Below, in pieces: positions 25,248 to 35,209 of a stretch of DNA of 64,000 nucleotides; positions within the stretch are counted from its first letter, which is position 1; every line of letters starts with the position of its first letter. The position numbers and the translations under genes are program-made. The notes beneath the pieces are model-generated. The model did no database searches, was not told the DNA's origin, and saw nothing but the letters and a program-made list of their open reading frames with translations. The DNA comes from an uncultured Pantoea sp. (lineage in GTDB: Bacteria > Pseudomonadota > Gammaproteobacteria > Enterobacterales > Enterobacteriaceae), in assembly GCA_913778495.1 (NCBI GenBank), contig CAJYVD010000039.1, positions 1-64,000 on the forward strand, in the 5' to 3' direction.

Positions 25248-26432
25248 CTATCGCACATCGCGCACTCGCGCCGCCAGTATCAATGCCACAACGGCCATGA
25301 CCAGAGCCAGCCAGTAAACCGCCTCATGACCGTAATGCTCACTCAGCGCGCCCTGAATCAGTCCCGCAATAATCAATCCGGTGGAAATGGAGGTGGTAAA
25401 CAGCGTGGTTGCGGCACCGGCGCGTCCCGGCATCAGATCCTGAAACCACAGCATACCGATCCCGGCAATAATGCCAATAAAGGCCGCATTAAACAGCTGC
25501 AGTAGCATCAGCGCGGTCTGTGAGGTAAACAACACCAGCCCCAAATAAAACAGCACGGCGGAGACCAGCGCCAGCAGCATAAGCGCACGTTTTCCCACGC
25601 GACGCGCATAGTGGCCCGCGAGCAGCATAATCGGAATTTCCAGCCCCGCTGCCGTGCCCATCAGCAACCCGGCTAACTTTTCCGGCAGGCCCAGCGTGGC
25701 GCTGATATACAGCGGCATATCAATGATATACATGGTATTACACGCCCACATCACCACCGACGCGATAAACAGCAGCCGCACCTGGCTGTCTTTCCACGGG
25801 CTAAGCTGCAGCAGCACCTGCTCCGGCGTGGCCACCACGCGCGGCACCGAAGGCAGCGTAAACCAGATCAGCAGCAGGCTCAGGAAGAAAATGCCTGCCG
25901 CCACGCTGAACAGCGTGACAAAGCCGTAATTCAGCGCCAGCGCAAACGACAGCGGCGGGCCGATAACCCACGCCAGCGACAGCTGCGCCCGCATCACCGA
26001 ACTGAACATCACCACCTCGCGTGCCGAACGATCGGCATATTCGCGTGCCAGCGCAAACACTTGCGGGATCGCCACGCTCGCCAGTCCCGATAGCAGGACG
26101 CCCAGCGTAATCAGCGTAAGGTAGTGACGGTTGAAGGCAAAGAGCAGCGCGTTGAGCACGGCCATCAGGCAGCAAAACAGAATAAGGTGGCGGCGATCGC
26201 CGCGGCTGTCTGAGCGCTTGGCCACCAGCAGACTAATCACAATCCCGGCGAGGGCGTTTACGGTAAAAAACAGCCCTACCCAAAAGGGCCGCACCTGTAC
26301 TTCGCGAGTCAAAAACAGGCTCAGCGTGGGCGCCTGTAGCGCACCGGCGACGCCAGTCATAAACGACACGGCCATAAAAGCGAGATAAACCGGATTAATG
26401 CGGCGCTGACGCGGTAACAGCGATTTCATCAC
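25248..26432 (-). CDS. setA: SetA, sugar efflux transporter (MFS)
   Basis: 394 residues with about 12 hydrophobic segments of the major facilitator superfamily. It is close to E. coli SetA throughout, for example TGVAGALQAPTLSLFLTREV, EYADRSAREVVMFSSVMRAQ and GMLWFQDLMPGRAGAATTLF. SetA exports sugars such as glucosides and lactose and helps cells survive glucose-phosphate stress. It lies directly downstream of the SgrS RNA on the same strand; in E. coli sgrS and setA are cotranscribed when stress activates SgrR. SetB/SetC are alternatives but the sgrR-sgrS context decides. Confidence 0.95.
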   Translation of the reverse strand: MMKSLLPRQRRINPVYLAFMAVSFMTGVAGALQAPTLSLFLTREVQVRPFWVGLFFTVNALAGIVISLLVAKRSDSRGDRRHLILFCCLMAVLNALLFAFNRHYLTLITLGVLLSGLASVAIPQVFALAREYADRSAREVVMFSSVMRAQLSLAWVIGPPLSFALALNYGFVTLFSVAAGIFFLSLLLIWFTLPSVPRVVATPEQVLLQLSPWKDSQVRLLFIASVVMWACNTMYIIDMPLYISATLGLPEKLAGLLMGTAAGLEIPIMLLAGHYARRVGKRALMLLALVSAVLFYLGLVLFTSQTALMLLQLFNAAFIGIIAGIGMLWFQDLMPGRAGAATTLFTTSISTGLIIAGLIQGALSEHYGHEAVYWLALVMAVVALILAARVRDVR

Positions 26433-26490
26433 GAAATCCCTTAAAACAGAGGGGGAAGAAAAGAAGAGTGAAGGTTTTCACAGCACCATG

Positions 26491-26518
26491 AAAAAAGCCA
26501 GCAGAGATAATCTGCTGG
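26491..26518 (-). terminator. SgrS terminator
   Basis: On the minus strand an eight-pair stem, GCCAGCAG with CTGCTGGC, loop ATTATC region, is followed by TTTTTT. Its sequence closely matches the 3' stem-loop of E. coli SgrS, which is also the Hfq-binding element. Confidence 0.88.
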
Positions 26519-26618
26519 CGGTGAAATGCACCCAACTCAGAAAAGGTTCCATGGGAGGAACCGCTGGCAGAGCGCCATTCCGCAGAATGCCTCCCGCTCT
26601 TCCATTGCCAGCCAGTAT
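26491..26618 (-). ncRNA. sgrS: SgrS small RNA (short form)
   Basis: The minus strand between sgrR and setA holds the diagnostic 3' end of SgrS. The terminator stem GCCAGCAG/CTGCTGGC (26518-26497) runs into a T stretch, as in E. coli. Just before it, CTGAGTTGGGTGC (26540-26528) is the counterpart of the E. coli SgrS element that base-pairs with the ptsG ribosome-binding region. The 5' end near 26615 is inferred from possible -35 TTGCTC and -10 TAGTAA elements at 26650-26625. That gives roughly 130 nt, against 227 nt in E. coli. SgrS represses ptsG to limit glucose-phosphate uptake. Confidence 0.8.
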
Positions 26619-26673
26619 GCCTTTACTATGAGGAAGGAAAAACTGAGCAATCTGCCAATGGAGTTCCTCTTTT

Positions 26674-28335
26674 ATGTCTTCGTCACGCCTGCAACACCAA
26701 TTTATTCGCTTATGGCAGCAGCGCCAGGGGCAAGACGGCGACACCACGCTGGCTGAGTTGGCCGCTCTGCTGCACTGCTCGCGCCGTCATATGCGCAACT
26801 TACTTAACGCGATGCAAGCCGCCGGCTGGCTGCAATGGCAGTCAGAGGCGGGCCGAGGCAAACGCTCCCACTTGCGCTTCTGCTACAGCGGACTGGCGCT
26901 GCAGCAGGAGCGCGCAGCGTCGCTGCTGGATCAGGATCGTATTGACCAGCTGATGCAGCTGGTCGGCGATAAAAACGCGGTGCGCCAGATGATTACCGCG
27001 CACCTGGGGCGTGGCTTCCGTCAAGGCAAGCATATCCTGCGCGTGCTTTACTACCGCCCTCTGCCTAATCTTCTGCCCGGCTCGCCGCTGCGCCGCTCGG
27101 AAACTCACCTGGCGCGACAAATATTTAACGGCCTGACGCGGATAAATGAGGAAAATGGGGAAATCGAGCCTGACATCGCCCACCACTGGCAGCCCCTGTC
27201 GCCGCTGAAGTGGCGTTTCTTTTTACGTCCAGCCATCCGCTTTCATCACGGTCGCGAGTTGGAAATGGACGATGTGATTGCCTCGCTGACCCGCGCGCGT
27301 CAACAGCCGCTGTTTTCACACATTGCCCAAGTGGCGTCCCCGGCGCACTGGACGCTGGATATTACGCTCACGCAGCCAGACGCGTGGCTCCCCTGGCTAC
27401 TTGGCGGCGTCAGCGCGATGGTGTTGCCGCGCGAATGGCCGACGCTGCCAGACTTTGCCCGTCAGCCCATCGGCACAGGGCCTTACCGCGTAATACGTAA
27501 TCAGCAGAGTCAGCTAAAAATTGCCGCGTTTGATGACTATTTTGGCTTTCGCGCCTTGATCGACGATGTCTCCATTTGGGTATTGCCGGAGATCGGTGAT
27601 GAGCTGGTGCCGGCGAGCGTCACCTTAGAGGGCGAAACGGCTGACGAGACCTCGGTTGAGAGCCGCCTCGAGGAAGGTTGCTACTTCTTGTTGTTTGACC
27701 AGCGCAGCGCGCACGGGCGTAACGCCCAGACCCGACACTGGCTAAGCGAGTTGCTCGCCCCTATCGCGGTGCTGCACCATGCCCAGCGGGCGCACCAGCG
27801 CGACTGGTTTCCGGCTAACGGCCTGCTGCCGCGCTGGCACCATCGTCGTGATGTCATACCGGTCAGCAAGCCCGCAGGGTTAACGCAGCTGACCATCAGC
27901 GGCTACCGCCACCACGTGGAGCACGACGGTATCATACAGGCGCTGCGCCCGCTGCTGGCGCAGCACGGCATAGCGCTGAGAGTACGCGAGCTCAGCTATG
28001 AGGCCTGGTCGGCAGGCGAAGGAGAAAGCGACATCTGGCTGGGCAGCGTCAATTTCACCCTGCCGCTGGAGTATGCGCTGTTTGCGCAACTGTACGAGCT
28101 GCCGCTGATGCAGCGCTGTATCCCGATTGACTGGGCGAACGATGCCGCACGCTGGCGCGAAAAAAAACTGCCGCTGGCAGAATGGAGCCAGCAGCTACTT
28201 ACCCATCACTATCTTCATCCCCTCTTTCATCATTGGTTGTTGCTGCAGGGCCAGCGCAGCATGCGCGGCGTGCGGCTGAACACGCTGGGCTGGTTTGACT
28301 TTAAGTCAGCCTGGTTCGCGCCACCCGATTTGTGA
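26674..28335 (+). CDS. sgrR: SgrR, activator of sgrS
   Basis: 553 residues (E. coli 551), with a GGAG ribosome site eight bases before the ATG. SgrR senses a signal of glucose-phosphate stress and activates the divergent sgrS-setA unit. The N-terminal winged-helix domain (about 1-110) includes [20 protein letters not shown]. The rest resembles a family 5 extracytoplasmic solute-binding protein (about 160-480: [20 protein letters not shown], then [20 protein letters not shown]) but has no signal peptide. The C-terminus [20 protein letters not shown] is nearly invariant in the family. Confidence 0.97.
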   Translation: MSSSRLQHQFIRLWQQRQGQDGDTTLAELAALLHCSRRHMRNLLNAMQAAGWLQWQSEAGRGKRSHLRFCYSGLALQQERAASLLDQDRIDQLMQLVGDKNAVRQMITAHLGRGFRQGKHILRVLYYRPLPNLLPGSPLRRSETHLARQIFNGLTRINEENGEIEPDIAHHWQPLSPLKWRFFLRPAIRFHHGRELEMDDVIASLTRARQQPLFSHIAQVASPAHWTLDITLTQPDAWLPWLLGGVSAMVLPREWPTLPDFARQPIGTGPYRVIRNQQSQLKIAAFDDYFGFRALIDDVSIWVLPEIGDELVPASVTLEGETADETSVESRLEEGCYFLLFDQRSAHGRNAQTRHWLSELLAPIAVLHHAQRAHQRDWFPANGLLPRWHHRRDVIPVSKPAGLTQLTISGYRHHVEHDGIIQALRPLLAQHGIALRVRELSYEAWSAGEGESDIWLGSVNFTLPLEYALFAQLYELPLMQRCIPIDWANDAARWREKKLPLAEWSQQLLTHHYLHPLFHHWLLLQGQRSMRGVRLNTLGWFDFKSAWFAPPDL

Positions 28336-28374
28336 CGCTTTCGCGCCGCCACAGAAGTGTCTACACTAGGCCGT

Positions 28375-28454
28375 TCTCAACGGGGTGCCTGCGGTTTGGG
28401 CTGAGAGAGACCCGTCGAACCTGATCCGGTTAATACCGGCGTAGGGATTTGAGA
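28375..28454 (+). promoter_or_regulatory. TPP riboswitch (THI element) controlling thiBPQ
   Basis: The conserved aptamer segments occur in order: GGGGTGCC (28382-28389), GGCTGAGAGAGACC, then AACCTGATCCGGTTAATACC and GGCGTAGGGA. A closing P1 stem is formed by TCTCAA (28375-28380) and TTGAGA (28449-28454). It lies 57 bp before the thiB start. TPP binding is expected to lower expression of the thiamine transporter. Confidence 0.97.
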
Positions 28455-28470
28455 GGTGTCCACTCAGATC

Positions 28471-28511
28471 CTTTGCGACTCAACCTTATATCCTCCTCAA
28501 GGAGCGCAAAG
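28471..28511 (+). promoter_or_regulatory. Helix sequestering the thiB ribosome-binding site
   Basis: CTTTGCG (28471-28477) can pair with CGCAAAG (28505-28511), and CTCC (28493-28496) with GGAG (28501-28504) around a TCAA loop. The paired GGAG is the thiB Shine-Dalgarno and the last paired G is the first base of the GTG start. This looks like the expression platform of the upstream riboswitch. It acts on translation rather than through a terminator, as no T run is present. Confidence 0.65.
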
Positions 28512-29497
28512 TGTTAAACAAAGTGTTACCCCTGTTACTGCTGATCGCCGCCCCGGCATTTGCCGCTAAACCCGTCCTCACCGTCTATACCTATGACTCC
28601 TTCTCCGCCGAATGGGGGCCCGGCCCGGCGGTGAAAAAAGCGTTTGAAGCGGAGTGCGGCTGCGAGCTGAAATACGTCGCGCTGGAGGATGGCGTTTCAC
28701 TGCTTAACCGCGTGCGCATGGAAGGCAAGAACAGCAAGGCCGACGTCGTGCTTGGGCTGGATAACAATCTCGTCGACGCCGCCGCGAAAACCGGCTTGTT
28801 TGCGAAAAGCAGCGTGAATACCGCCGCACTGCAACTGCCGGATGGCTGGCACAGCGATACCTTTGTGCCTTACGACTACGGCTATTTTGCCTTCGTGTAT
28901 GACAAAACCCGGCTCAAAAACCCGCCGCACAGCTTGAAAGAGCTGGTCGACAGCCCCGAAAAGTGGCGCGTGATTTATGAGGACCCGCGCACCAGCACGC
29001 CGGGGTTGGGCCTGCTGCTGTGGATGCAAAAAGTTTACGGCGATAACGCGCCAGCCGCATGGCAAAAGCTGGCGCAAAAAACCGTGACCGTCACCAAAGG
29101 CTGGAGCGAGGCGTACGGGCTGTTTCTCAAAGGCGAAGGCGACTTGGTGCTGAGCTATACCACGTCTCCGGCGTATCACCTGATTGAAGAGAAAAAGGAT
29201 CGCTACGCCGCTGCGGCATTCAGCGAAGGGCACTATCTGCAGGTTGAAGTGGCCGCGCAGCTCGCCAGCAGCAAGCAACCCAAACTGGCGCAGCAGTTCC
29301 TGCAATTTATGCTGTCGCCGGCTTTCCAGCAGACCATTCCTACCGGCAACTGGATGTATCCGGTGATCAAAAGCGAGCTGCCCAAGGGCTATGAGACGCT
29401 GACAGTGCCCGCTAACGCGCTGCAGTTTACGCCTGCTGAAGTGGCTGAACATCGCGCCAGCTGGATCCGCGCATGGCAGCAAGCCGTCAGCCGTTAA
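28511..29497 (+). CDS. thiB: ThiB (TbpA), periplasmic thiamine-binding protein
   Basis: 328 residues, starting at GTG with AAGGAG seven bases before. A signal peptide of about 18 residues (MLNKVLPLLLLIAAPAFA) precedes the mature AKPVLTVYTYDSFSAEWGPG. It binds thiamine, TMP and TPP in the periplasm and delivers them to ThiPQ. The EDPRTSTPGLGLLLWM and YTTSPAYH segments are typical of this solute-binding family. The 3' end overlaps thiP by 25 bp. Confidence 0.97.
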   Translation: MLNKVLPLLLLIAAPAFAAKPVLTVYTYDSFSAEWGPGPAVKKAFEAECGCELKYVALEDGVSLLNRVRMEGKNSKADVVLGLDNNLVDAAAKTGLFAKSSVNTAALQLPDGWHSDTFVPYDYGYFAFVYDKTRLKNPPHSLKELVDSPEKWRVIYEDPRTSTPGLGLLLWMQKVYGDNAPAAWQKLAQKTVTVTKGWSEAYGLFLKGEGDLVLSYTTSPAYHLIEEKKDRYAAAAFSEGHYLQVEVAAQLASSKQPKLAQQFLQFMLSPAFQQTIPTGNWMYPVIKSELPKGYETLTVPANALQFTPAEVAEHRASWIRAWQQAVSR

Positions 29498-31083
29498 TGC
29501 CAGGCTGGCTGGTTCCTGGCAGCGCCGTGGCGCTGCTGCTGTGTGGCGTGGCGCTGCTGGCGTTCGGCGCCCTGTTCTCAGCGGCGCCCCTTGCTGACTG
29601 GCGCAGTTTACTCAGCGACAGCTACCTGCATCACGTCCTGCTGTTCTCTTTTGAGCAGGCGCTGCTCTCGGCGCTGCTCTCGGTGCTGCCCGCCATCCCG
29701 CTGGCGCGCGCACTCTACCGACGTCGTTTTCCCGGCCGAACCCTGCTGCTGCGCCTCTGCGCCATGACGCTGGTGCTGCCAGTGCTGGTGGCGGTGTTTG
29801 GCTTGCTGAGCGTCTATGGTCGTAACGGCTGGCTGGCGCAGCTGTGTCACGTCATCGGCATGGACTATCACTTTTCGCCTTACGGCCTGCAGGGCATTTT
29901 GCTGGCGCACCTGTTCTTTAATCTGCCGCTGGCCACGCGCATGCTGCTGCAGGCGCTAGAGAGTATCCCTGGCGAGCAGCGTCAGCTGGCCGCACAGCTC
30001 GGGGTGCGCGGTTGGAACGCGTTCCGCCTGCTGGAGTGGCCGTGGCTGCGGCGCCAGCTTCTGCCGACGGCCGCGCTGATTTTTATGCTGTGCTTTGCCA
30101 GCTTCGCCACCGTACTGGCGCTGGGCGGCGGCCCGCGCGCCACCACGCTCGAGCTGGCAATTTATCAAGCGCTCAGTTTCGATTACGACCCGGCGCGCGC
30201 GGCCCTGCTGGCGCTACTGCAGCTGGGCTGTTGCCTGCTGATGGTGCTGCTCAGCCAGCGCTTTAGTCAGACGATCCCCACCGGAAGCCAAACGCTGCGC
30301 GGCTGGCGCGATCCGCAGGACAGCGCGTGGGCGCGCATCGGCGACGGCATGTGCCTTGCGCTCGCCCTGCTGCTGCTGCTGCCGCCGCTGGCTGCGGTTA
30401 TCGTGGATGGCTTGCGCGGCGGTATCGCAGGGGCACTGCGCCAGGCGGCGCTGTGGCAGGCCACCTTTACGTCTATACGTATTGCCGTTGGCGCGAGCCT
30501 GCTGTGCGTCACGCTTACCGTGATGCTGCTGTGGAGCAGCCGCGAACTGCGCCAGCGCCAGCGAGACGCGATGGCGCAAACGCTGGAACTGAGCGGCATG
30601 TTGATACTGGCGATGCCTGGCATTGTGCTGGCGAGCGGCTTCTTTCTGTTGTTCAACGCGACGATTGGCCTGCCGCAACGGGCCGATGCGCTGGTGATCT
30701 TTACCAACGCGCTGATCGCCATTCCGTATGCCATGAAAGTGCTGGAGAATCCGATGCGCGACCTCACCGCACGCTACAGCGTACTGTGCGCCTCGCTGGG
30801 TATTCACGGCCTGAATCGGCTGCGATGGATTGAACTGCGGGCGCTGCGGCGGCCGCTGGCCCAGGCGCTGGCTTTTGCCTGCGTGCTGTCGATCGGTGAT
30901 TTTGGCGTTGTGGCGCTGTTTGGTAGTGCCGACTTCCGCACGCTGCCTTTTTACCTGTTCCAGCAATTAGGCGCCTACCGCGGCGCGGACGGCGCGGTGA
31001 CCGCGCTGCTGCTTTTACTGCTCTGTTTGCTGCTCTTTACCCTGATGGAAAAACGTGCGGGTCACCATGCTCACTCTGAATAA
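29473..31083 (+). CDS. thiP: ThiP, thiamine ABC transporter permease
   Basis: 536 residues, the E. coli length, with about 12 membrane helices in two repeated permease halves. Each half carries a cytoplasmic EAA-like loop that docks onto ThiQ ([20 protein letters not shown] near residue 190; [20 protein letters not shown] near 450). It forms the inner-membrane channel of the thiamine/TPP importer. The gene overlaps thiB at its start and thiQ at its end, indicating coupled translation. Confidence 0.97.
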   Translation: MAASRQPLMPGWLVPGSAVALLLCGVALLAFGALFSAAPLADWRSLLSDSYLHHVLLFSFEQALLSALLSVLPAIPLARALYRRRFPGRTLLLRLCAMTLVLPVLVAVFGLLSVYGRNGWLAQLCHVIGMDYHFSPYGLQGILLAHLFFNLPLATRMLLQALESIPGEQRQLAAQLGVRGWNAFRLLEWPWLRRQLLPTAALIFMLCFASFATVLALGGGPRATTLELAIYQALSFDYDPARAALLALLQLGCCLLMVLLSQRFSQTIPTGSQTLRGWRDPQDSAWARIGDGMCLALALLLLLPPLAAVIVDGLRGGIAGALRQAALWQATFTSIRIAVGASLLCVTLTVMLLWSSRELRQRQRDAMAQTLELSGMLILAMPGIVLASGFFLLFNATIGLPQRADALVIFTNALIAIPYAMKVLENPMRDLTARYSVLCASLGIHGLNRLRWIELRALRRPLAQALAFACVLSIGDFGVVALFGSADFRTLPFYLFQQLGAYRGADGAVTALLLLLLCLLLFTLMEKRAGHHAHSE

Positions 31084-31768
31084 CCTCACTTATCTGTATC
31101 AGCATTTGCCGATGCGCTTCGACTTAAGCGTACAGGCCGGCGAACGACTGGCGATCCTCGGCCCAAGCGGTGCGGGAAAAAGTACGCTGTTGAATTTGCT
31201 CGGCGGCTTTTTACCGGTCAGCCACGGCACGGCGATCATGGACGGATGCGATCATACCCACAGCGTTCCCGCCGCGCGGCCCGTCTCGATGCTGTTTCAG
31301 GAAAATAACCTGTTCCCCCACCTCACCGTGCAGCAAAACATGGGTCTTGGGCTGCATCCGGGTCTTAAGCTGACCACCGCGCAGCGGCAGCAGGTGGCGG
31401 ATATTGCCGAACAGACCGGCCTGGAGGCTCTGCTGACGCGCCTGCCGGGCGAGCTTTCCGGTGGCCAGCGCCAACGCGTGGCGCTGGCACGCTGTTTACT
31501 GCGCGATCGCCCAATCTTGCTGCTGGATGAGCCGTTTTCCGCGCTGGATCCGGCTCTGCGTAAAGAGATGCTGCAGTTGGTACGCAGCGTATGCGACGCG
31601 CGCAATATCACGCTGCTGATGGTGTCGCACAGCCTGGAAGATGCGCAGCAGATTGCGCCGCGCAGCGTGGTGATTGTTGAGGGACGCGTGTGCTGGGATG
31701 GCCCGACCGAAAGCTTACTGCGCGGTGAAAGTGAGGCCGCGGCCATCCTTGGCGTCGACCCGCGTTAG
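31067..31768 (+). CDS. thiQ: ThiQ, thiamine ABC transporter ATPase
   Basis: 233 residues from the ATG of [18 protein letters not shown]; a GTG-type start four codons earlier is possible but extends beyond homologues. It powers thiamine uptake through ThiP. Walker A is GPSGAGKST (about 32-40), the ABC signature is [15 protein letters not shown], Walker B is [12 protein letters not shown], and the switch histidine is in MVSHSLED. Its stop codon overlaps that of the convergent yabI by two bases. Confidence 0.97.
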   Translation: MLTLNNLTYLYQHLPMRFDLSVQAGERLAILGPSGAGKSTLLNLLGGFLPVSHGTAIMDGCDHTHSVPAARPVSMLFQENNLFPHLTVQQNMGLGLHPGLKLTTAQRQQVADIAEQTGLEALLTRLPGELSGGQRQRVALARCLLRDRPILLLDEPFSALDPALRKEMLQLVRSVCDARNITLLMVSHSLEDAQQIAPRSVVIVEGRVCWDGPTESLLRGESEAAAILGVDPR

Positions 31769-32529
31769 GCGAAAAACACCTTCCATAATAGCTGGCGGAA
31801 CAGCGGCATCATCGGGTGAAACTGCAGCGCAATAAATGCGCCTAAGCCAACCGCTGCGCCCAGCGGGGCCAACCAGCGCAGGCGCGACGGCGGCAGATAT
31901 TGCGTTGCCCAGTCTTGGGTTTTTCCACTGCGCCAGCGGCGCCATAGCAGCCATCCGCCCAGCCAGACCAGCAGCGTCACCAGCAGCAGCAGCCATTTAA
32001 AGCTGCTGCCCTGCGCGGCCTGCGGCACATCAATGGCAACGCCCGCTAAAATCCCCGGCATCAGGTAGGCAGGCGGCCACAGGATACAGCCGATCAGATT
32101 GGGCGGCAGAAACTTTCGCACCGGCAGCTCCAGCATGCCCGCCGCCAGCGGAATCAGCGGACGCGTTGGCCCAACAAAGCGACCGACCAGAATGGTAAAC
32201 ATGCTGTGTTCATGCAGCGCGTGCTCCGTTTTATCCAGCAGTCCCTGATACTTTTTGAGGTATTTCCAACGGTGCAGCGGACCCTGGAACTTCCAGCCGA
32301 TGCCAAACGACACCCAGTCGCCAATCAAACAGCCGGCAAACCCCGCCGCCCACGCGGGATACAGGCCAATCTGTCCGCTGCCGACCAGCGCGCCTAAGCT
32401 GGCCATCAAAACCGTGCCCGGCAACAGCAATCCCACGAAGGCCAGCGACTCAAGGAAGGTGACCAGCGCGACGGCCATCAGCGCATACTCAAGCGATTGG
32501 GTGAACAGGTGTTGAATCCAGGCTTCCAT
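31765..32529 (-). CDS. yabI: DedA-family membrane protein YabI
   Basis: 254 residues, the E. coli length. DedA proteins are inner-membrane proteins; some family members act as undecaprenyl-phosphate or phospholipid flippases, but no function is established for YabI. The family motifs are [22 protein letters not shown] near the N-terminus, [12 protein letters not shown], and [20 protein letters not shown] in the re-entrant region, followed by about three further hydrophobic helices. It is convergent with thiQ, as in E. coli. Confidence 0.93.
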   Translation of the reverse strand: MEAWIQHLFTQSLEYALMAVALVTFLESLAFVGLLLPGTVLMASLGALVGSGQIGLYPAWAAGFAGCLIGDWVSFGIGWKFQGPLHRWKYLKKYQGLLDKTEHALHEHSMFTILVGRFVGPTRPLIPLAAGMLELPVRKFLPPNLIGCILWPPAYLMPGILAGVAIDVPQAAQGSSFKWLLLLVTLLVWLGGWLLWRRWRSGKTQDWATQYLPPSRLRWLAPLGAAVGLGAFIALQFHPMMPLFRQLLWKVFFA

Positions 32530-32645
32530 AACGGTCCTCTGCGCAATATAGAGGCTGGATTGTCCGGAGCCGACGCCAGCCCGTCAAGGCAAGATTTGTA
32601 GGAGGATGTTGACAGTTTGCTGACAAATTGACCGCCACTTCCACA

Positions 32646-32661
32646 CTGTATAAACATCCAT
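32646..32661 (+). promoter_or_regulatory. LexA-type SOS box upstream of polB
   Basis: CTGTATAAACATCCAT fits the CTG-N10-CAG LexA pattern except for the final base. It is close to the E. coli polB box, which also begins CTGTATAAA. It sits 35 bp before the polB start, where it would block the promoter. The assignment rests on pattern and position only. Confidence 0.6.
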
Positions 32662-32695
32662 GATATACTGGCACGAAATCGCTACGGGAGTAACC

Positions 32696-35056
32696 GTGAC
32701 TCAACCACGCGCAGGCTTTGTCCTCACTCGCCACTGGCGAGACACCCCAACAGGCAGTGAAATTGTTCTCTGGCTGGCCACGGACAGCGGCCCTCAGCGG
32801 CTGGTACTGCCTGCGCAGGAGTCCGTGGCGTTTGTTCCCGAAGCATTTCGCACCGAAGTGGAAACGCTCGTGCGCGACGAGCGCCACTCGCGCCTACAGC
32901 CGCTGGCGTTGAAAGACTTCCGTCGCAGGCCGGTATTCGGCCTCTACTGCCGCAGCTATCGCCAGCTGCAACAGCTGGAGAAGCGCCTACGTGAAAGCGG
33001 CATTCCGGTCTATGAAGCCGATATTCGCCCGCCTGAGCGCTATCTGATGGAGCGCTTTATTACCGCCCCGGTGTGGTTCAGCGGTGAGGCGCGCGGTGAC
33101 AGCATCGTGAACGCACGTCTGAAACCGCACCCCGATTACCGTCCGCCGCTGAAATGGGTGTCATTGGACATCGAAACCACCGAATACGGTGAACTTTACT
33201 GTATTGGGCTGGAAGGGTGCGGCCAGCGTCAGGTGTTTATGCTCGGCCCACCCAACGGTGACCCGACCGGCGTTGATTTTGATCTGATGTATGTGGATAC
33301 CCGCCCGCAGCTGCTGGAACAGCTAAACGCCTGGTTTGCGCGTCACGATCCCGATGTGCTTATCGGCTGGAACGTGGTGCAGTTTGACCTGCGCGTTCTG
33401 CAAAAGCACAGCGATCGTTACGGCATTCCGCTGCGCCTGGGTCGACAGCAGCAGCCGCTGGAGTGGCGCGAGCACGGCTTTAAGCCGGGCGTGTTTTTCG
33501 CTCAGGCCAATGGGCGTTTGATCATCGACGGCATCGAGGCGCTGAAATCGGCGTTCTGGGATTTTCCGTCGTTCAGTCTTGAAGCCGTCTCGCGCGAGCT
33601 GCTGGGCGAAGGCAAAGCGATCAACAATCCCTGGCAGCGCATGGAGGAGATCAACTGGCGCTTTGCCCACGACAAGCCCGCACTCGCCACGTATAACCTG
33701 AAAGATTGTGAGCTGGTGACGCGCATTTTTCAGCACACCGCCATCATGCCGTTCCTGCTGGAGCGCGCCACGGTTAATGGTTTGGCTGTGGATCGCCACG
33801 GCGGCTCGGTGGCGGCGTTCAGCCATCTTTATATTCCGCGCATGCACCGCGCCGGGTTTGTGGCCCCCAACTTGGGCGAAGTGGCGCCGGAAGCCAGTCC
33901 TGGCGGCTACGTCATGGATTCCCGGCCAGGTCTGTACGACTCGGTGCTGGTGCTCGACTACAAAAGCCTGTACCCGTCCATTATCCGCACCTTCCTGATC
34001 GATCCCGTAGGCCTTGTGGAAGGGTTGGCGCACCCCAGCGACACTGAATCCATTCCGGGATTTCGCGCGGCGCGCTTCTCGCGGCAGACACACTGCCTGC
34101 CGGCAATAGTGGAACAGATTTGGCAAGGGCGCGAAGCCGCTAAACGCGAGGGCAACAAACCGCTGTCGCAGGCGCTGAAAATTATCATGAACGCACTTTA
34201 CGGCGTGCTCGGCACCAGCGCGTGTCGCTTCTTCGATCCGCGTCTGGCGTCTTCCATCACGCTGCGCGGCCACGCCATCATGCAGCAAACGCGCGAGCTG
34301 ATTGAGGCGGAAGGCTTTGATGTCATCTATGGCGACACCGACTCTACTTTTGTCTGGCTCAAAGCACCGCATAGCGAAGCCGAGGCCGCCGCTATCGGGC
34401 AGCGGCTGGCCGATGGCGTCAACCGCTGGTGGCGCGCGCATCTGCAGCAAACGCTGGGCCTGGAAAGCGCGCTGGAGCTGGAGTATGAGACCCATTTTTG
34501 CCGTTTCCTGATGCCAACCATTCGCGGCGCTGAGCAGGGCAGCAAGAAACGCTACGCCGGGCTGATCCGTCACGCCGACGGCGAGCAGCTGGTGTTCAAG
34601 GGCCTGGAGTCGGTGCGCACCGACTGGACGCCGCTGGCGCAGCAGTTCCAGCAGACGCTGTACGGACTTATTTTTCGCGGTGAGCCCTGGCAAGAGTATA
34701 TCCGCACGACCGTGGCGCAACTGCTGGCGGGCGAGCTTGACCCGTTGCTGGTGTATAAAAAGCGCCTGCGTCGACCGCTGAAAGACTATGAACGCAACGT
34801 GCCACCGCACGTGCGCGCCGCGCGCCTGGCCGATGAGCACAATCGCAAGCTACAGCGTCCGCTGCAGTATCAGAATGGCGGTTCAATTCGCTACGTGATG
34901 GCCACCGCAGGACCGGAGCCGCTTGAAGCGCGCGTGACGCCGCTGGACTACGATCACTACGTCACGCGCCAATTGCAGCCGATCGCCGAGGGGATTCTGC
35001 CGTTTGTCGGCGATGACTTTGCTACACTGATTACCGGGCAGCTGGGGCTGTTTTGA
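32696..35056 (+). CDS. polB: DNA polymerase II
   Basis: 786 residues from the GTG at 32696 (GGAG seven bases before), three more than E. coli; the open frame 12 codons upstream runs through the SOS box. PolB is a family B polymerase with proofreading, induced by SOS and able to bypass some lesions. The exonuclease motif SLDIETT starts near residue 156 (Asp158). Polymerase motifs are [14 protein letters not shown] (Asp421) and [13 protein letters not shown] (Asp547, Asp549). The C-terminal tail ITGQLGLF is a beta-clamp-binding motif. In E. coli araBAD lies beside this gene; here it does not. Confidence 0.98.
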   Translation: MTQPRAGFVLTRHWRDTPTGSEIVLWLATDSGPQRLVLPAQESVAFVPEAFRTEVETLVRDERHSRLQPLALKDFRRRPVFGLYCRSYRQLQQLEKRLRESGIPVYEADIRPPERYLMERFITAPVWFSGEARGDSIVNARLKPHPDYRPPLKWVSLDIETTEYGELYCIGLEGCGQRQVFMLGPPNGDPTGVDFDLMYVDTRPQLLEQLNAWFARHDPDVLIGWNVVQFDLRVLQKHSDRYGIPLRLGRQQQPLEWREHGFKPGVFFAQANGRLIIDGIEALKSAFWDFPSFSLEAVSRELLGEGKAINNPWQRMEEINWRFAHDKPALATYNLKDCELVTRIFQHTAIMPFLLERATVNGLAVDRHGGSVAAFSHLYIPRMHRAGFVAPNLGEVAPEASPGGYVMDSRPGLYDSVLVLDYKSLYPSIIRTFLIDPVGLVEGLAHPSDTESIPGFRAARFSRQTHCLPAIVEQIWQGREAAKREGNKPLSQALKIIMNALYGVLGTSACRFFDPRLASSITLRGHAIMQQTRELIEAEGFDVIYGDTDSTFVWLKAPHSEAEAAAIGQRLADGVNRWWRAHLQQTLGLESALELEYETHFCRFLMPTIRGAEQGSKKRYAGLIRHADGEQLVFKGLESVRTDWTPLAQQFQQTLYGLIFRGEPWQEYIRTTVAQLLAGELDPLLVYKKRLRRPLKDYERNVPPHVRAARLADEHNRKLQRPLQYQNGGSIRYVMATAGPEPLEARVTPLDYDHYVTRQLQPIAEGILPFVGDDFATLITGQLGLF

Positions 35057-35209
35057 CAGGTGACGAATGCCTTGCCATCCAGTACCATAGCGCCCTTCCT
35101 GATTCTCACCGCACGCACAACCTGACCAGACACTCTGTTTGGCGGTTATGTATTGCCTGAGTGCAGGTGAACGTCTTTATGTCTTGTTAGAGAATCGAGC
35201 AAAAAATAT

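Noticed and set aside
26478..26747. 89-codon minus-strand frame across the start of sgrR and the SgrS region
   Set aside because: It begins inside sgrR, uses a different frame from the SgrT-like stretch and runs through the SgrS terminator, so it is not a plausible protein.
33323..34840. 505-codon open frame on the minus strand, antisense to polB
   Set aside because: It mirrors the codons of a conserved polymerase gene with all catalytic motifs on the other strand. High GC at third positions leaves the antisense frame open; the product has no recognisable domain or start signal.
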